Below the pieces are notes generated by a model. The model did no database searches. It saw only the letters and a program-made list of their open reading frames with translations, and was not told the origin of the DNA. The position numbers were made by a program, and so were the translations under genes. Below, piece after piece: positions 24,295-37,080 of a stretch of DNA of 64,000 nucleotides. The DNA is from Onthophagus taurus (lineage: Eukaryota > Arthropoda > Insecta > Coleoptera > Scarabaeidae): assembly GCF_036711975.1 (NCBI RefSeq), contig NC_091976.1, forward strand, positions 26,846,001 through 26,910,000. Direction: 5' to 3'. Position 1 is the stretch's first letter, and every line of letters begins with the position of its first letter.

Positions 24295-24968
24295 ACGCGA
24301 AAATAACAATAATAAACCACAAAAATTTTTATAAAACCTTTTTATCACTGTTTCGTTAAAACCAGTTCAACACCTGACTCAATACTGACTATAAATATCA
24401 AGTTAGTGTGATTTCTTATATTAATCAACCGATAAATTGTTGGTGACAATTCTTACGACACTTATTATTACAATAATAGATAGCGAAAAATAACTTTACA
24501 ATAATATTTATCAACAATGTGATAAAAACGGTTTAAAAATCCATTTTAATGCGATTTCGGAGTACTTTTATGTGGGATCTTTTTTATCTAATGATTGAAT
24601 CGGGAGAGTGTTGGTGTTTTAAAAACATTTGCGATGTGAGAGAGCAAAAATGAATTGCAGGAACGTGGGAGATAATGTGTTATTGACCCTGCTTGGTTTT
24701 ATCAAAGAGGTGACCCTGTTTGAAAAATTGGTTCGAGGTCTTTTATGTCTGGTGGGGATCATAATTTTTGGCGAGCAGTATTTAAATAGTTTATTTTAAA
24801 TAACTTACATAAGCAAGTGTTATTTAACTTAAGAAACAGGTATTTCCCATTTGCGTATTTATAAATCCTTGAAATTTTCTTATTTTATTACTTAACGCAA
24901 ACAATTTTGGTTGGTAATAATTTTTTCTATTCTAAATTATATAATAATTTATTGTATTATGTACTTAC

Positions 24969-25040
24969 AAAATCGATGATTGTACCAAGTGCAATCATCC
25001 AACCCCATCCTCCATCAGGTGGAACTAACTTAATCCTCAT
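24969..25040 (-). CDS. Alternative first exon of MCT-A
   Basis: Encodes MRIKLVPPDGGWGWMIALG and ends IIDF directly before a GTAAGT donor in phase 0, the same phase as the exon at 24220-24294. It has no other downstream exon before MCT-A exon 2 (21491-21761), whose acceptor it would join in frame. Either MCT-A has two promoters giving different N-termini and first helices, or this is an orphan exon of a lost duplicate. The coding text is undamaged, which favours use. Confidence 0.7.
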
Positions 25041-25535
25041 ACTTCCGTACAATCTTAAGGCTCCATACGTTGTAAATTGAGGATCGCGCATGATAAAGCG
25101 ATTTTATTCCTCCACGCAAAGCAAATTATTTATGCAACAATTAAGATTTAAAAATAGCACTTTAATCATAAACTCGCTTCGAAACACGCACTGTTTTGTT
25201 TTCTTTAACTGCATAAATTTCTTGTTTTGTAGTATTACTTCTGGATTAACTTCTAAGAATTATAGATTATATCGGTAAGCAAGGTTTTAAAACATTGCAT
25301 CGTATTCCTAGGTTTTGAACGAATGGTTATTGATACATATTGGAATGAAAAGAATGTTTTGTTTGCAATGTCTGATAAAACGTATCAGACTGGAACACAT
25401 TTGAGCGGTGTTTACCCCAGAATTTATCGTTGTGTCACCAAGATCGAATGTTATCTAGGACAATTTAATGGAGTTTATGTTAAACAACTTAAAACAAACA
25501 GATTAAGAAGTTCTTTATTATAAATATAAATATTT

Positions 25536-28500
25536 TTAATTTTTTCTAGACTTATATTTAATATAAACCATTTCAATCGTCCACATAACAATGGTGGTAA
25601 ATGTAACTGTATTTATTACAAAAATGCATTTTCGATAGCTTCCAGTTAAATCGCGAATAACTCCTAAAAAAACATTTATTTTTATTTATTTATTACTTAA
25701 TTTATTGTTTACCTATAACAGGGCCCCCAATCCAAATACAAATCCCATTTACAGTCATTTGAATCCCAAGAGCGGCTCCTAAACGTTCTATTGGAACGTA
25801 ATTAGGCATAACTAACGACCAATAAACAATTTTAAAGCCTTTTACAACTCCTAAACCAATTGCAACACAAAGAAGTGGGTAATAATCGTTTGTCCATAAT
25901 AAAGCTACAATGAAATTTATTAAAATGATATTTTTGAAATTTTTTTATTACTTACAAAATCGACTAATAATCAATAAAAACATTGAGACCATACACATAA
26001 ATCTCGGCGGTTTATTCAAAAAATCGCTGATATAAGGCGCCAAAAATCGGAAACAAATATCCGCAGATGATAAAAACGACATAAAAGTGGCAGTTTGTTG
26101 CGTTGTAAAATAATAATCCTCCATAATAAATGGGATGAGTAAAGAAAAACTTAAATCGGCGAACACCGCAAGAGACATTCCCAGCATTATATTAACATAA
26201 ATCGGATCTTTTAGCAATTCCAAATCAAAAGTGTCCACGATATTTTTTCCTATACGTTTTAAAAGCGATGATTTTTTCTTTTTTTCAATCGTCTGTTCTG
26301 GATTATAAACTTTATCGCCGTTTGAAATTAACCGTAGGGGTTCTTCTTCTTCATTTAATTCGTCTATATTTTGTATTTTCAAGTTTGCAAGCGATTGTTT
26401 TGATTTTGAAAGTGAATGTTTTTGTCTTGAATCATTTGGGGATGAATGTAGTTTTTCTTTTTCTAATAATTAAAACAAGAAAATTATTTAGTTTATAAGT
26501 ATGGATCATCAAGGTGGGTTCTGTAAGGAACTATTAGATATCTTTATTGTTTTAACCAAATTTGATCTCAGTTGCTCAGGAAAGATATACATGTTATTCT
26601 GTGAATGTACACATTGTCTAGTCAATTGTATGCATTGACTAATTTATCTAGTTAATGTGTATATGAAATAAGAAATGTAAACTTTTACTAGTTTATGTAT
26701 ACAATTACTAATGACGTCCAGTTAAAACTTAAAGTACATTTGCTAGCATATTACATACCGAAACTCAACCCAACTTACTTACTACTTGCATCACATGCAA
26801 TCCATTAAAAAAATTATATCGTAAATTTTCTTTGTTATAACTTTTACTAACATCTGTTAGCAAATGCATGCATTGCCTAGTTTATGTACACATTCACTAA
26901 TAAATGTATACACTCTATGACTGATAAATACTTTCACTAAAACGTTACGTTAATGTATACATTGACTGGCTAATATGTACAGGGTGGTTCAAATTCGATG
27001 TCCGAATAGGCTAACTCGAAAACTATAAGAGTTAGAAGAAAAGTAGCTGACATATCATGATCTCGTTTTTCGAGAAACTGCTAATGCTGAAAACCTCATA
27101 GCGCTATCGTCTTTTGTTTTTCCGCTAGAGGCCAAAATTGAAAATATCGTAAAACCCGCAAATGTAATTATCTTGGTTATTATTATAGGTGGAGTATTAT
27201 AACTAAGACATTATATGGACACTTTTTTACAGAGAATTTGATGACGTAGACAAAAAAATTTTGTCGGTTTTAGATTTTGAGATATTATTACAATTTTCGT
27301 TTTTTTAAATGGAAACAACCACTGATTATTCGCTTAATAAATTCGTTATTTTTTTCTGATTACAAAAATATAGGGTTTGACAGGTCTATTTCTTATTGTT
27401 TTAGAATAAAACTAAAAATAAACTTTTCTTTTAGTGTCGTGGAAGAAATTAAATTTACAGTTTCCTGTAAATTACGGTTCTATAACTAAAAATTAAAAAA
27501 ACTTATTTCTGATATTTGAAACAAATATATTTGTTAAACTGTTTAATTTATATTTGTTTTACACAAAAGTTGGAATAGATTGCATTATTTCACATTTTTT
27601 ATTACGATTTAATATTATTTTTAAATGACTTAATAAATTATCGATAGATGGCGCTCATATGTTTTTTTTTTAATTCAAATAAACATAGCAACATTTGTTT
27701 GTATTCAAAAATTTTCTGAAATGTCACTTTAAAAATCCTGTTTTTAAGATCAATTACGAAAATTTTGAAAAGTTTGACATGTTAGAATGTTACATATTAA
27801 AAAATTATTTGTTTTTAAATACCAGAAGTTATCTTCGTATTTAATTGTTAACTTTTTAGATTTTACCTACCGCCCCGTAACTTACAGGAAACTGTAAATT
27901 TAATTTCCTCGACGACACTAGATGGAAATTTTATAAAAAAAGTTTATTTTTAGCTTTATTCTAAAACAATAAGAAATAGACCTGTCGAACCCTATATTTT
28001 TGTAATCAGAAAAAAATAACGAATTTAATAAGCGAATAATCAGTGGTTGTTTCCATTTAAAAAAACGAAAATTCTCATGATATCTCAAAATCTAAAACCG
28101 AAAAATTTTTTTTGACTCCGTCATGAAATTCTCTGTAAAAAAGTGTCCATATAATGTCGTAGTTATAATACTCCACCTATAATAATAACCAAGATAATTG
28201 CACTTATTGGTTTTACGATATTTTCAATTTTGGCCTCTAGGGGAAAAACAAAAGACGGTAGCGCTATGAGGTTTTCGGCATTAGCAGTTTCTCGAAAAAC
28301 GAGATCATGACATGTAAGCTACTTTTTTTCTAACTCTTATAGTTTCCGAGTGAGCCTATTCGGACATCGAATTTGAACCACCCTGTATACATTAGCTGAA
28401 ATGCGCGCTTTAGCTGTGACATATACACAAAGAGTATATATATATCTATTTTATATCTATTCGTATTCTCCACATCTTCACACCTAATTCTTGTCTCCAA

Positions 28501-30394
28501 CCTTTACCTTCTCTTCTGCATTCCCAAGATATTTTGGCAAATCTTTTTACTACTACTTTTGTTTCTTGTCTCTGCACATCTCTGTCTCTGTCCATCTTTG
28601 TCCCAGTCTCTTAGTTTTCTCCACATTACATCATTAGTATTGTCACTTTCCCAACTGTTCATATTTGCCTACTCATATTTTCTTCCATTTATCTTTTGTT
28701 GATATTGTTCTGCTCACTTATCCGCCTCCACTATCAATCACGCTTTAGCTAATCTAAAATCTTGATTACACGGCATCAAAGAATGTTCACTTTTATTAAG
28801 CAGGAAACTTCGACTTCGTTTTACTTCGAATCTCGTATTCGAGAATCGTGCTTTCATGAGTTGCTCTCCAAAGTATTTCTCCAGTCATCTAGACATCTAG
28901 AATATTTCTTTGTCTTGTCATGTTTATGTCACTTTGCCATCCATAGGTATTCCGACATTTCAGTCTTCCAAAGCTTTCCTCATAGTCCAATCGCCGTAGA
29001 TGTTGAATGGACTCTTACCTGACACCCTTTTCTACTTGAAATAAAATGGAGTGAAATGGGTCACTCAGCTCGTTCTCAACTCTTACATATGTTGTGTTAT
29101 TCTAGTACAGACTTTTGATGATGGTTATGAGGTGTCTTGGTATGCCCATTTCATCCAGGATATGCTAGATTGTGCCATTAATCGAAATCGAAGATATATT
29201 AGCCTTTGCGTAATCTATAAAGCATAAATAAGTAAGGATATCTCTAATCTTTCTCTGATTCGTCTTATGCGGGATATATATATCGATTTAGTCCAGTTGT
29301 TGAGAAATCCACCCTGATCCCAAATGAGTTACCACATCAATTTTTGAGTCTCCAGGAAGGGTCCTCTCTCTCATAATTGAGGTCTCTCTTTCTGTGAATT
29401 AGTTGCTTGTAATAACTTGATGTAATGTGCATCCTTTCATTATTTTATGACAGAACCCACCCTATATAATCCATATTATGCCTACTTTATTTCAAATCTT
29501 TAATGATAAAAAAAAATTTTTAATTTACCAACTAACGACATTAAACTTCCTAATGGAGTGTCTATTCCAAAAAATGTATCAATTTCAACATTTACAGAGT
29601 TTCTTCTACTGGATAACCCATTAAAGTCTTTCTTTTCATCTATATAATTATTATCGTCCACTTCTTCAATTTCTTTCATATGCCACTTAACGGGTTGTAA
29701 TAAAATAGCACTGATAAAAGTGTTTCCAGTAATAGCTCCTAAAACTAATACAGCTCCGCGAACTCCATACATATACACTAAGAAGCTTATGAGTTGTGGC
29801 ATAAGTACAGATCCAAACCCAGCAATGGTTAGTGTGTACCCAGCTGCTTTGCTTCTTTTTTTGAAAAAATATGTGTTAAGTGCTACAGGGTAAGATGATC
29901 TTCCCATTCCCATTCCTAAAGCTGTAAAATTCTTGATTTAATTAATTTGAATTTCTAAAAGAAAACTTACTAACATGCAATTAGACCGTAAGTAATTATG
30001 AAATGGGTGAAATTGCTCGCCCAAGATGTTAAAAGAACTCCGAATGTGGTTAAAAAAGCTCCACAAATTGAAACTTTTCGATATCCTAAGTGTTTTAGTA
30101 ATGGTCCATTGATGATTCCGCATAACATCGCGAAAGCTGCGTTAGTGTTGATTATTAAAGCAGTATCGGTTGCTGAAAATCCTAATTCTTTAAAGGTGTC
30201 TTTGTATATTAATCCAAAAGCTTGCATTAATGAGACTGATAGAAACTAGAAGGAAATTGTGTTTGTAGGCAACCGAATTAACATCTTTTGGAAAATGTGT
30301 CAATAATTTTAATTACCTGATGTAATCCATAAGCAATCATAATCATCCAACCATATCCCCCATCAGGAACTATTTTTGTTTTTGAAGAAACCAT
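25536..30394 (-). CDS. MCT-B: monocarboxylate transporter-like (SLC16, MFS)
   Basis: Minus-strand exons 30317-30394, 29975-30245, 29529-29921, 25956-26462, 25713-25904 and 25536-25663; 522 residues with all phases in agreement. Starts MVSSKTKIVPDGGYGWMIM. TM5 motif YFFKKRSKAAGYTLTIAGFG, TM8 pair in SADICFRFLAP. The middle loop is basic and serine-rich (SSRRNS, SKSKQS), the kind of loop where phosphorylation could act. Twelve membrane helices. Very close to MCT-C in sequence, especially the last two exons (only a few changes at the nucleotide level), so these two are recent duplicates. Intron 3 (26463-29528) holds a 1.4-kb palindromic element and a LINE remnant. Confidence 0.9.
26978..28387. 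mobile_element. 1.4-kb palindromic fold-back element, TACAGGGTGG ends
   Basis: TACAGGGTGGTTCAAATTCG at 26978 is mirrored by CGAATTTGAACCACCCTGTA ending at 28387. The arms run to about 27480 and 27880 (roughly 500 bases each) and include GAAACAACCACTGATTATTC and AGGAAACTGTAAATTTAATT in inverted copies. The central ~400 bases are AT-rich and not paired. Flanking TA fits a TA duplication. No transposase frame is seen. Lies in intron 3 of MCT-B. Confidence 0.88.
28480..29290 (-). pseudogene. LINE reverse transcriptase remnant (antisense to +)
   Basis: Reading the minus strand around 29100-29260 gives broken pieces such as CFIDYAKA and LDEMGIPRHLITIIKSLY, which match the palm region of a non-LTR reverse transcriptase, with stops between them. 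Lower coordinates look like its degraded downstream part. No intact frame. Confidence 0.5.
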
Positions 30395-30399
30395 AACTT

Positions 30400-30795
30400 T
30401 TAATTAATACAAATTTATTTATGTTAAAATTTGGTTCATTCTCTAAATGTTTTACCAAACTAACGAATCCATAATCCTCTTGTTCTTATCTTGGAAACAA
30501 TAATTGTATAAATCGATAATAACTGAAAAAATGTTACTATCGCTGATTTATTTATGAGTGATCTTAATGGAATGATGTAATTTTTATTGTAGTAAGTGTA
30601 CAAAAAATACCTTTAAATTTATTATTATTATTATTACTGGTGCTGCCGAGGGGAGCGGTTTCAGTGAGTGTTTTCAGGATGATTATAACATGGTACAATT
30701 ATAGAAAAAAATTCAAAAAAAAAATCCAACATTAAATTTAAATCTTTTTAATATAGAAAATAAATTAAAAAATACCTAATTTGTATTATAAAAAT
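30400..30795. other. Spacer between MCT-B and MCT-C, with a LINE 3' tail
   Basis: The 5' flank of MCT-B and 3' flank of MCT-C. At about 30625-30690, TTATTATTATTATTATTACTGGTGCTGCCGAGG repeats the 3' end of the LINE at 56600-56660 (TTATTATTATTATTGCTGCCGGGCTGAGG), so a short 3' fragment of the same LINE family sits here on the minus strand. No other feature. Confidence 0.6.
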
Positions 30796-33700
30796 CTATA
30801 AAATATTAATTTGAGTATTTTTAGTTTTTCTTGATTTATATTTAATGTAAACCATTTCAATCGTCCACATAACAATGGTGGTAAATGTAACTGTATTTAT
30901 TACAAAAATGCATTTTCTATAACTTCCGGTTAAATCACGAATAAATCCTACAAAAAATGTATATTTATGTATATTTATTTATAATTTGATTCATTTTTTA
31001 CCTATAACTGGGCCCCCAATCCAAATACAAATCCCATTAACAGTCATTTGAATCCCAAGAGCAGCTGCTAATCGTTCTATTGGAACATAACTTGGAATAA
31101 CCAACGACCAATAAACAGTTCTAACACCTTTTGCAACTCCTAAACCAATTGCAACACAAAGAAGTGGATAATAATCATTTGTCCATAATAAAGCTAAAAA
31201 GAAATTAATTAAATTTTTTCTTAAAAAAGTATTTCTTTACTTACAAAATCGAGTAATAATTAATAAAAACAATGATAATAAATACATAAACCTCGGTGGT
31301 TTCTTCAAAACATCACCAATATACGGTGCCAAAAATCGAAAACAAATATCAGCACACGATAATAACGACATAAAAGTAGCCGTTTGTTGCGTGGTAAAAT
31401 CATAATCCCCCATAATAAATGGAGTAAGTAACGAAAAATTTAACTCTGCAAAAACAGCCAAAGACATCCCCAACATTATATTAACATAAATCGGATCTTT
31501 TAATAATTTCAAATCGAACGTATCCACGATGTTTTTTCCAATTCGTTTTAGAAGCGACGGCTTTTTCTTCTTTTCAATCGTCTGCTCCGGATTATACACT
31601 TTACCTCCGTTTGAAGTTAATTGAAGAGGTGCTTCTTCTTCACTTAATTCATTTATTTCTCGTATTTTAGACTTAGCCAGCGATTCTTTTGATTTTGAAA
31701 GTGAAAATCTCCTTCTCGATGAAATTGATTGATTTCGTTCTTTTTCTGTTGACAACATGAAAGTGTTGAGGTTAGTATGTACGTAAAAAGAAAAGACACG
31801 GGGGCAAAATTGATAGAAGTTGTTTTTAAAATAATATTGAAGGGACGGAGTGTCCAATCCGGGTACTGTGGATTCTAGACAGGATGTCGCGTCTTTATTT
31901 TAGACACAAAGAAATAAAGGCGTGACGTCCAGTCTGGAAGACCATCTTTTTCGATTGGATTCATTCAACTCGCGATAAAACCAAAATCGCAAAGCCGAAA
32001 ATTTCCTAATTCACATATGTTACGTGGAAATTAGTGGCTATTACTTAGTACTTCACCATTTACAGGAATTAGTAGTTAGTTTAGGTGTTGGACGCTGCAG
32101 ATAATAATCTAGTTCAACCCCAATAGGACATTTTTCATTGAATACAACTTTATTTATATCAGGTTTATCATTAGCAACCTCATTGTAACAATCCCAATAC
32201 GATATATAAAATCTTCTCTTCACTTGTAATTCATCATCACATTCATTACTAACAGAACTATCGCTGTTATGACTTTCGATTATTAATTAAAGTATCCTCT
32301 TTTTAATACAGAAAGCCGTTTTGAAAAATTATTAATATAAATTTTTGAAATAATCGACAATTTTTTCGAATTTTGCAATTTTCGCCGATTATGTTTTAAA
32401 AATTTGTATAAAATCCAGTTCTTGGAATATGAGTATGAAAATTTCCCAAAGTATTAATAAAAGTGTCCTCTTTCCAATGAACCAACCCGTTTTGAAAAAT
32501 AACTTTTAGTTTTTGAGAAAACAATATTTGAAGTTTTGATAAAATTTGTAATGTTGCAATTTTCAAAATTCACTATAAAATTAATTTCTTGATGGATCCT
32601 TGTGGAAATATGAACAATTATTAATTAAAGAATCCTCTTTTTAATGCAAAAAGCCGTTTTGAAAAATTATTTTCGGTTTTTGAGAAATAAATTTTTGAAA
32701 TGATCGACAATTTTTCGAATTTTGCAATTTTCACCGATTAAGTTTTAAAAATTCGTATAAAATCCATTTCTTGGAATATGAGTTTGAAAATTTCCCAAAG
32801 TGTCAATAAGAGTGTCCTCTTTCCAATGAACCAACACGTTTTGAAAAATAACTTTTAGTTTTTGAGAAAACAATATTTGAAGTTTTGATAACATTTTTAA
32901 TGTTGCAATTTTCATCGATAATTTTCAAAATTTGCTATAAAATTAATTTCTTGCCGGATCCTTATGGAAATATCACCAATTATTAATTAAAGTATCCTCT
33001 TTTTAATGCAATAAGCCGTTTTGAAAAATCACTTTTAGTTCTTGAGAAATAAATTTTTGAAATGATCGACAATTTTTCGAATTTTGCAATTTTCGCCGAT
33101 TATGTTTTAAAAATTCGTATAAAATCCAGTTCTTGGAATATGAGTATGAAAATTTCTCAAAGTGTTAATAAAAGTGTCTTCTTTCCAATGAACGAACCCG
33201 TTTTGAAAAATAACTTTTAGTTTTTGAGAAAACAATATTTGAAGTTTTGATAAAACTTTTAATGCTACAATTTTCATTGATAATTTTCAAAATTCGCTAT
33301 AAAATTAATTTCTTGAAGGATCCGAATGCCGAATATCCGATATCTTTCATCTGGGCTTTTCGCAAAATCACTATCCGTTCCATCACTAGCAGAAATGTTC
33401 AATGATTACAACAAACATTGCCACAATTTTTTGCTTAGCACGGTTGTGAAGATATCGATATGTAAATTAAGGTGTCTTGATTTTTAACACGGATAGTAGG
33501 TTAGAATTGGTTTGATAACGAAAAATGGGTTAAAGATTGATAATTATAGATTTAAAATTTACCAGCTAAAGACATTAAACTTCCAGCTAAAGGTGTATCA
33601 ATTCCATAAATAGCTTCAATTTCAATTTCATCATTAATAGATTCCGACGAGTTCCTTCTACTTGATAGTCGCGATTTCGATCGATCGTTATCTAAAAAGT

Positions 33701-35697
33701 TAAAAATGTAATTATAAAGAAATGTATCAAGGTTTAAATAATAATAATTCTAAATAGAGATGATGATAGCTCATCTAGTCACATGATTTCAAACAGCAAT
33801 TCGCGTCCTACATTTTTTATTGTTAATCAGCTTAAGTGATACGAGTACAAAACAACATCTCTTTTAATTTCCAGAAATTGTGTAATGGTTTTGAAATATA
33901 AATTGATAAAAGAGGAATTAAATTTTTGATTAGTACCAAGAAATTTTGTATTTACCAGTTTTTTCTTCAATAATTTCATTTAATTCGTTATTTTCATCTT
34001 CAATTTGTTTCATATGCCATTTAACAGGTTGTAATAAAATAGCGCTAATAAAAGTGTGACCAGCAACGGCTCCTAAAACCATACAAGCTCCACGTACTCC
34101 GTACATATACAATAAAAAACTGATGAGTTGTGGCATAACCACAGGTCCTAATCCAGCTATGGTCATGGTATAACCCGCCGCTTTACTTCTTTTTGTGGTA
34201 AAATAAGTGTTAAGTGCCACGGGGTAAGAAGACATTCCCATTCCCATTCCTAAAGCTGCAAACATTTTTTTTTAGGTTTTTATTTAAATTTAAAACCCTA
34301 TAAGGCAACTTACTAACATGTAATAAGACCGTAAGCAATCATAAAATGGGTAAAATTAGTCGCCCTTGATGTTAAAAGAACCCCAACTGTTGTAAGAAAA
34401 GCTCCACAAATCGAAACTTTTCGATATCCTAACTGTTTTAGTAACGGTCCGTTGATTATTCCACATAACATCATAAAAGCTGCATTTGTATTGAGAATTA
34501 AAGCACTATCGGTTGCTGTAAAACCTAAATCTTGGAATGTATCTTTGTACATTAATCCAAAACCTTGCATTATCGGGATCGATACAAACTGAAAAAGAAA
34601 TCATGGTTGAGAATTAATTAATTTATGGGAGTGATAATAAGTTGTTTATTATTATTACGAATGTAAATTTGAAATTTTTATTGGAAATTTGCATTGACTT
34701 TCTATGGTAATTGTGAGTTGCGTAAGTGTTTAAGAAATTGTAATCAGGAAGTTATTAATGATTAGAAACACTTAAGATATAATTAATTTAATTAGAATTA
34801 ATGATTTTGTGTGAAAATGAAAAATTATTTTCAGAATTTTTTGAATGATACAGAAATTTTATGACAACTAAAAATAAATTCAAAACACATTGAGGTGATT
34901 CAAGGTTTAAAGAATAACAACGTTACTGAAAACAACTCTCTTAAAAAAAAAGAATTTAAAAAAGATTGTCAAAACGTCCTTGAACCCAAATCGTTTAAAC
35001 AAATTCAAATATGTTAATGCAACGAGACCACACAAAAAATCGTTTGTACTTATGTATGAGTACATATTCATTGTGTTGTTACGAAAACAAAAAAAAAATT
35101 GTATTGTTGTTTTCATTTTGATTGTATAACTTATTTATTTTTACATACGTGATGAAGTGCGTGAGCTGCCATAATCATCCAACCCCAACCACCATTTGGT
35201 GGTTCCAATTTTTTGCAACTCATAGTTTATAAAATAAAACAATTTCCTTATCACATACACTTTAGCACCATTTGCATACGCTGTTTTCTGACCTATACTA
35301 AAACACTAAATAGAATTGTTTGCTCTAGTTAATGTGTTCTTTGCCAGAATGTGGTAACTCGGTATTCAGTGGCGGGGAGTAAATTCTATATATGTTTCCG
35401 GTTATATTTATCATTTTATTAACGATTTAACGTTATCAATTTTGTTATTAACCGATGAACAAGGTTAAATTATTGCAATAATAAATCTTTTTGGGATTAA
35501 GGATAAAAAATAAATTTATTGTGAATTCTAATTGTTTATGAGTTTATAAACAACTATTATTAGAAATAGAATAATAATGCCCTTCATGTGTCTTAGCAAA
35601 CAATTATTTATTTACTTACATGATGTAATGCATAAGCAATCATAATTATCCAACCATATCCTCCATCAGGAACCACTTTTCTTTTTGTTGAATGCAT
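30796..35697 (-). CDS. MCT-C: monocarboxylate transporter-like (SLC16, MFS)
   Basis: Minus-strand exons 35620-35697, 34318-34588, 33956-34255, 33563-33691, 31245-31745, 31002-31193 and 30796-30947; 540 residues using this first exon. Starts MHSTKRKVVPDGGYGWIIM. TM5 motif YFTTKRSKAAGYTMTIAGLGP, TM8 pair in ADICFRFLAP, middle loop rich in serine and basic residues (SSRRNSSES, SSRRRFS). The loop is split by an intron at 33692-33955 that MCT-B lacks. A second first exon lies at 35149-35223. Intron 33562-31746 carries a hAT-like copy and a small fold-back element. Substrate unknown. Confidence 0.9.
31853..31959. mobile_element. Small palindromic element, TCCAATC ends
   Basis: TCCAATC ... TCTAGACAGGATGTCGCGTCTTTATTT on the left pairs with AAATAAAGGCGTGACGTCCAGTCTGGA ... 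GATTGGA on the right. A second copy lies at 47041-47155. Less A/T-rich than its surroundings. Confidence 0.7.
32032..33388 (-). mobile_element. hAT-like element (copy 3, reverse orientation)
   Basis: Right end GCAAAATCACTATCCGTTCC then ATCACTA at 33362-33388; left end starts TAGTGG near 32032 but most of that terminal repeat is eroded. Flanks GTGGAAAT and GCAGAAAT agree at six of eight bases. Interior: end block with CAACCCCAATAGGACA, then about three satellite units of ~360 bases. Lies in an intron of MCT-C. Confidence 0.65.
35149..35223 (-). CDS. Alternative first exon of MCT-C
   Basis: Encodes MSCKKLEPPNGGWGWMIMAA then HALHH and a GTATGT donor in phase 0, so it joins exon 2 of MCT-C (34318-34588) in frame, as does the exon at 35620-35697. 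It has Asn in place of the Asp of the PDGG motif. With about 400 bases between them, the two exons probably have separate promoters. It could be an unused duplicate, but there is no damage. Confidence 0.72.
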
Positions 35698-35699
35698 TT

Positions 35700-37080
35700 C
35701 TTTTTTTTATCACAAAAATAAATAAATAAAATAAATATATCACAGCTTATTTTTTAAAAACAAAAACCGTGGAATATAAACGTTAAATCTTCGAAGATAG
35801 AAAATTATATGAACCTCCAGACACTTTTCCTATCATTAAATAAAACGTATCTATAATCTTCGTGGTCTTATCTTAAAAATTATAGTGTCATAAAATTCCA
35901 TCAATAAAAATCCACAAATATCGGATCGATCTTGTATTGATGAAAGATTTGAACGAAATGATGAAATAAAACTGGAAGCAACTTGTTAAAAACTAAAATA
36001 AATAACACTTATAATGATTTATAAATGTCGAAACGTGATTCTGCAAATTCTGGATTTCCTAGTAGATATAATAATGTTTTGTTTATAGGAAGGGGAAAAA
36101 ATGAGTCGTCACTTTAAACATAACAAGAATTAAAGTACAAAATCATTAATTAAAGTAAAATGAGAATACTTAGTTTTTATTTTTTAACAATACCGCTTCT
36201 TATCCTTGAGGTTTCCCGAACAATGTAATTTTTTGATAAAAAAAAAACACATTTGTGTCTCAAAGTAGTACTTTAAAAGACAAGTGGTTATTTTAGTTGT
36301 CGATTTTTCACACGACTGAACTTCGAAGTTGTTATCTAATAGTAGTAATTATATATCCATCACGCAATCTTAAAAAAAAAAAACGATTTATCGAAATATA
36401 TTTAGTGTAGTAATAAATCTCGGTATTGAATTAATTTTATATTATAAAATGTAAAAGATTTGATTGATTCATTATTCGATTACGAAAGATAAAAATTCTT
36501 GGAAAATTTTAAAGTTCAAGTTCATTTAAATGTAAAACGGTGTTTTTTTTTTGAAGAAGTACAAATTAAATTGTTAAAAAATAAACTGATAATATTAATC
36601 TTATAATTGTAACACAATTCCACGATCAAAACAATTAGAAAACAAGTAGGGTAAAATAACATTTTATAAAAACACTCAACAATTTATTTATTTTTTATTG
36701 CAAATGATATTCTCGTGATTACGGCCTTGATTTGAACTTGTATTCTGTTGTAGTACAATTTTTTTACATACAATCACACAATCAGTTATTAACATAACAA
36801 TAGCATTAATAACAATAAATCGATGAAGAAACTTGAAAATGTTTCTTAAATAGATACAAAAAAATATAGAAATTCTTCATATTTGCATTATTAAGTTTCT
36901 AGTTACTCCCAACCTTAAAACTTTTTATCAATATGATGGGAAGAGTTATACAGAACTTTTAGACTTTACTCTTATTGAAATCTGATGGATTTTGTATCTC
37001 CCAAAAAAAAATGTACCAAAGCCCAAGCAAATTATTGTTATAATACAACTTAATTTAGCATTGGGTTGATCGATTTGTGT
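35700..37080. other. Intergenic, no gene recognised
   Basis: AT-rich 5' flank of MCT-C. No frame of interest and no repeat recognised apart from A/T runs. Confidence 0.4.

Noticed and set aside
24969-25040. Separate eighth transporter gene starting here
   Set aside because: No exon 2-like sequence exists between this exon and MCT-A exon 1, so an alternative first exon or orphan exon explains it better.
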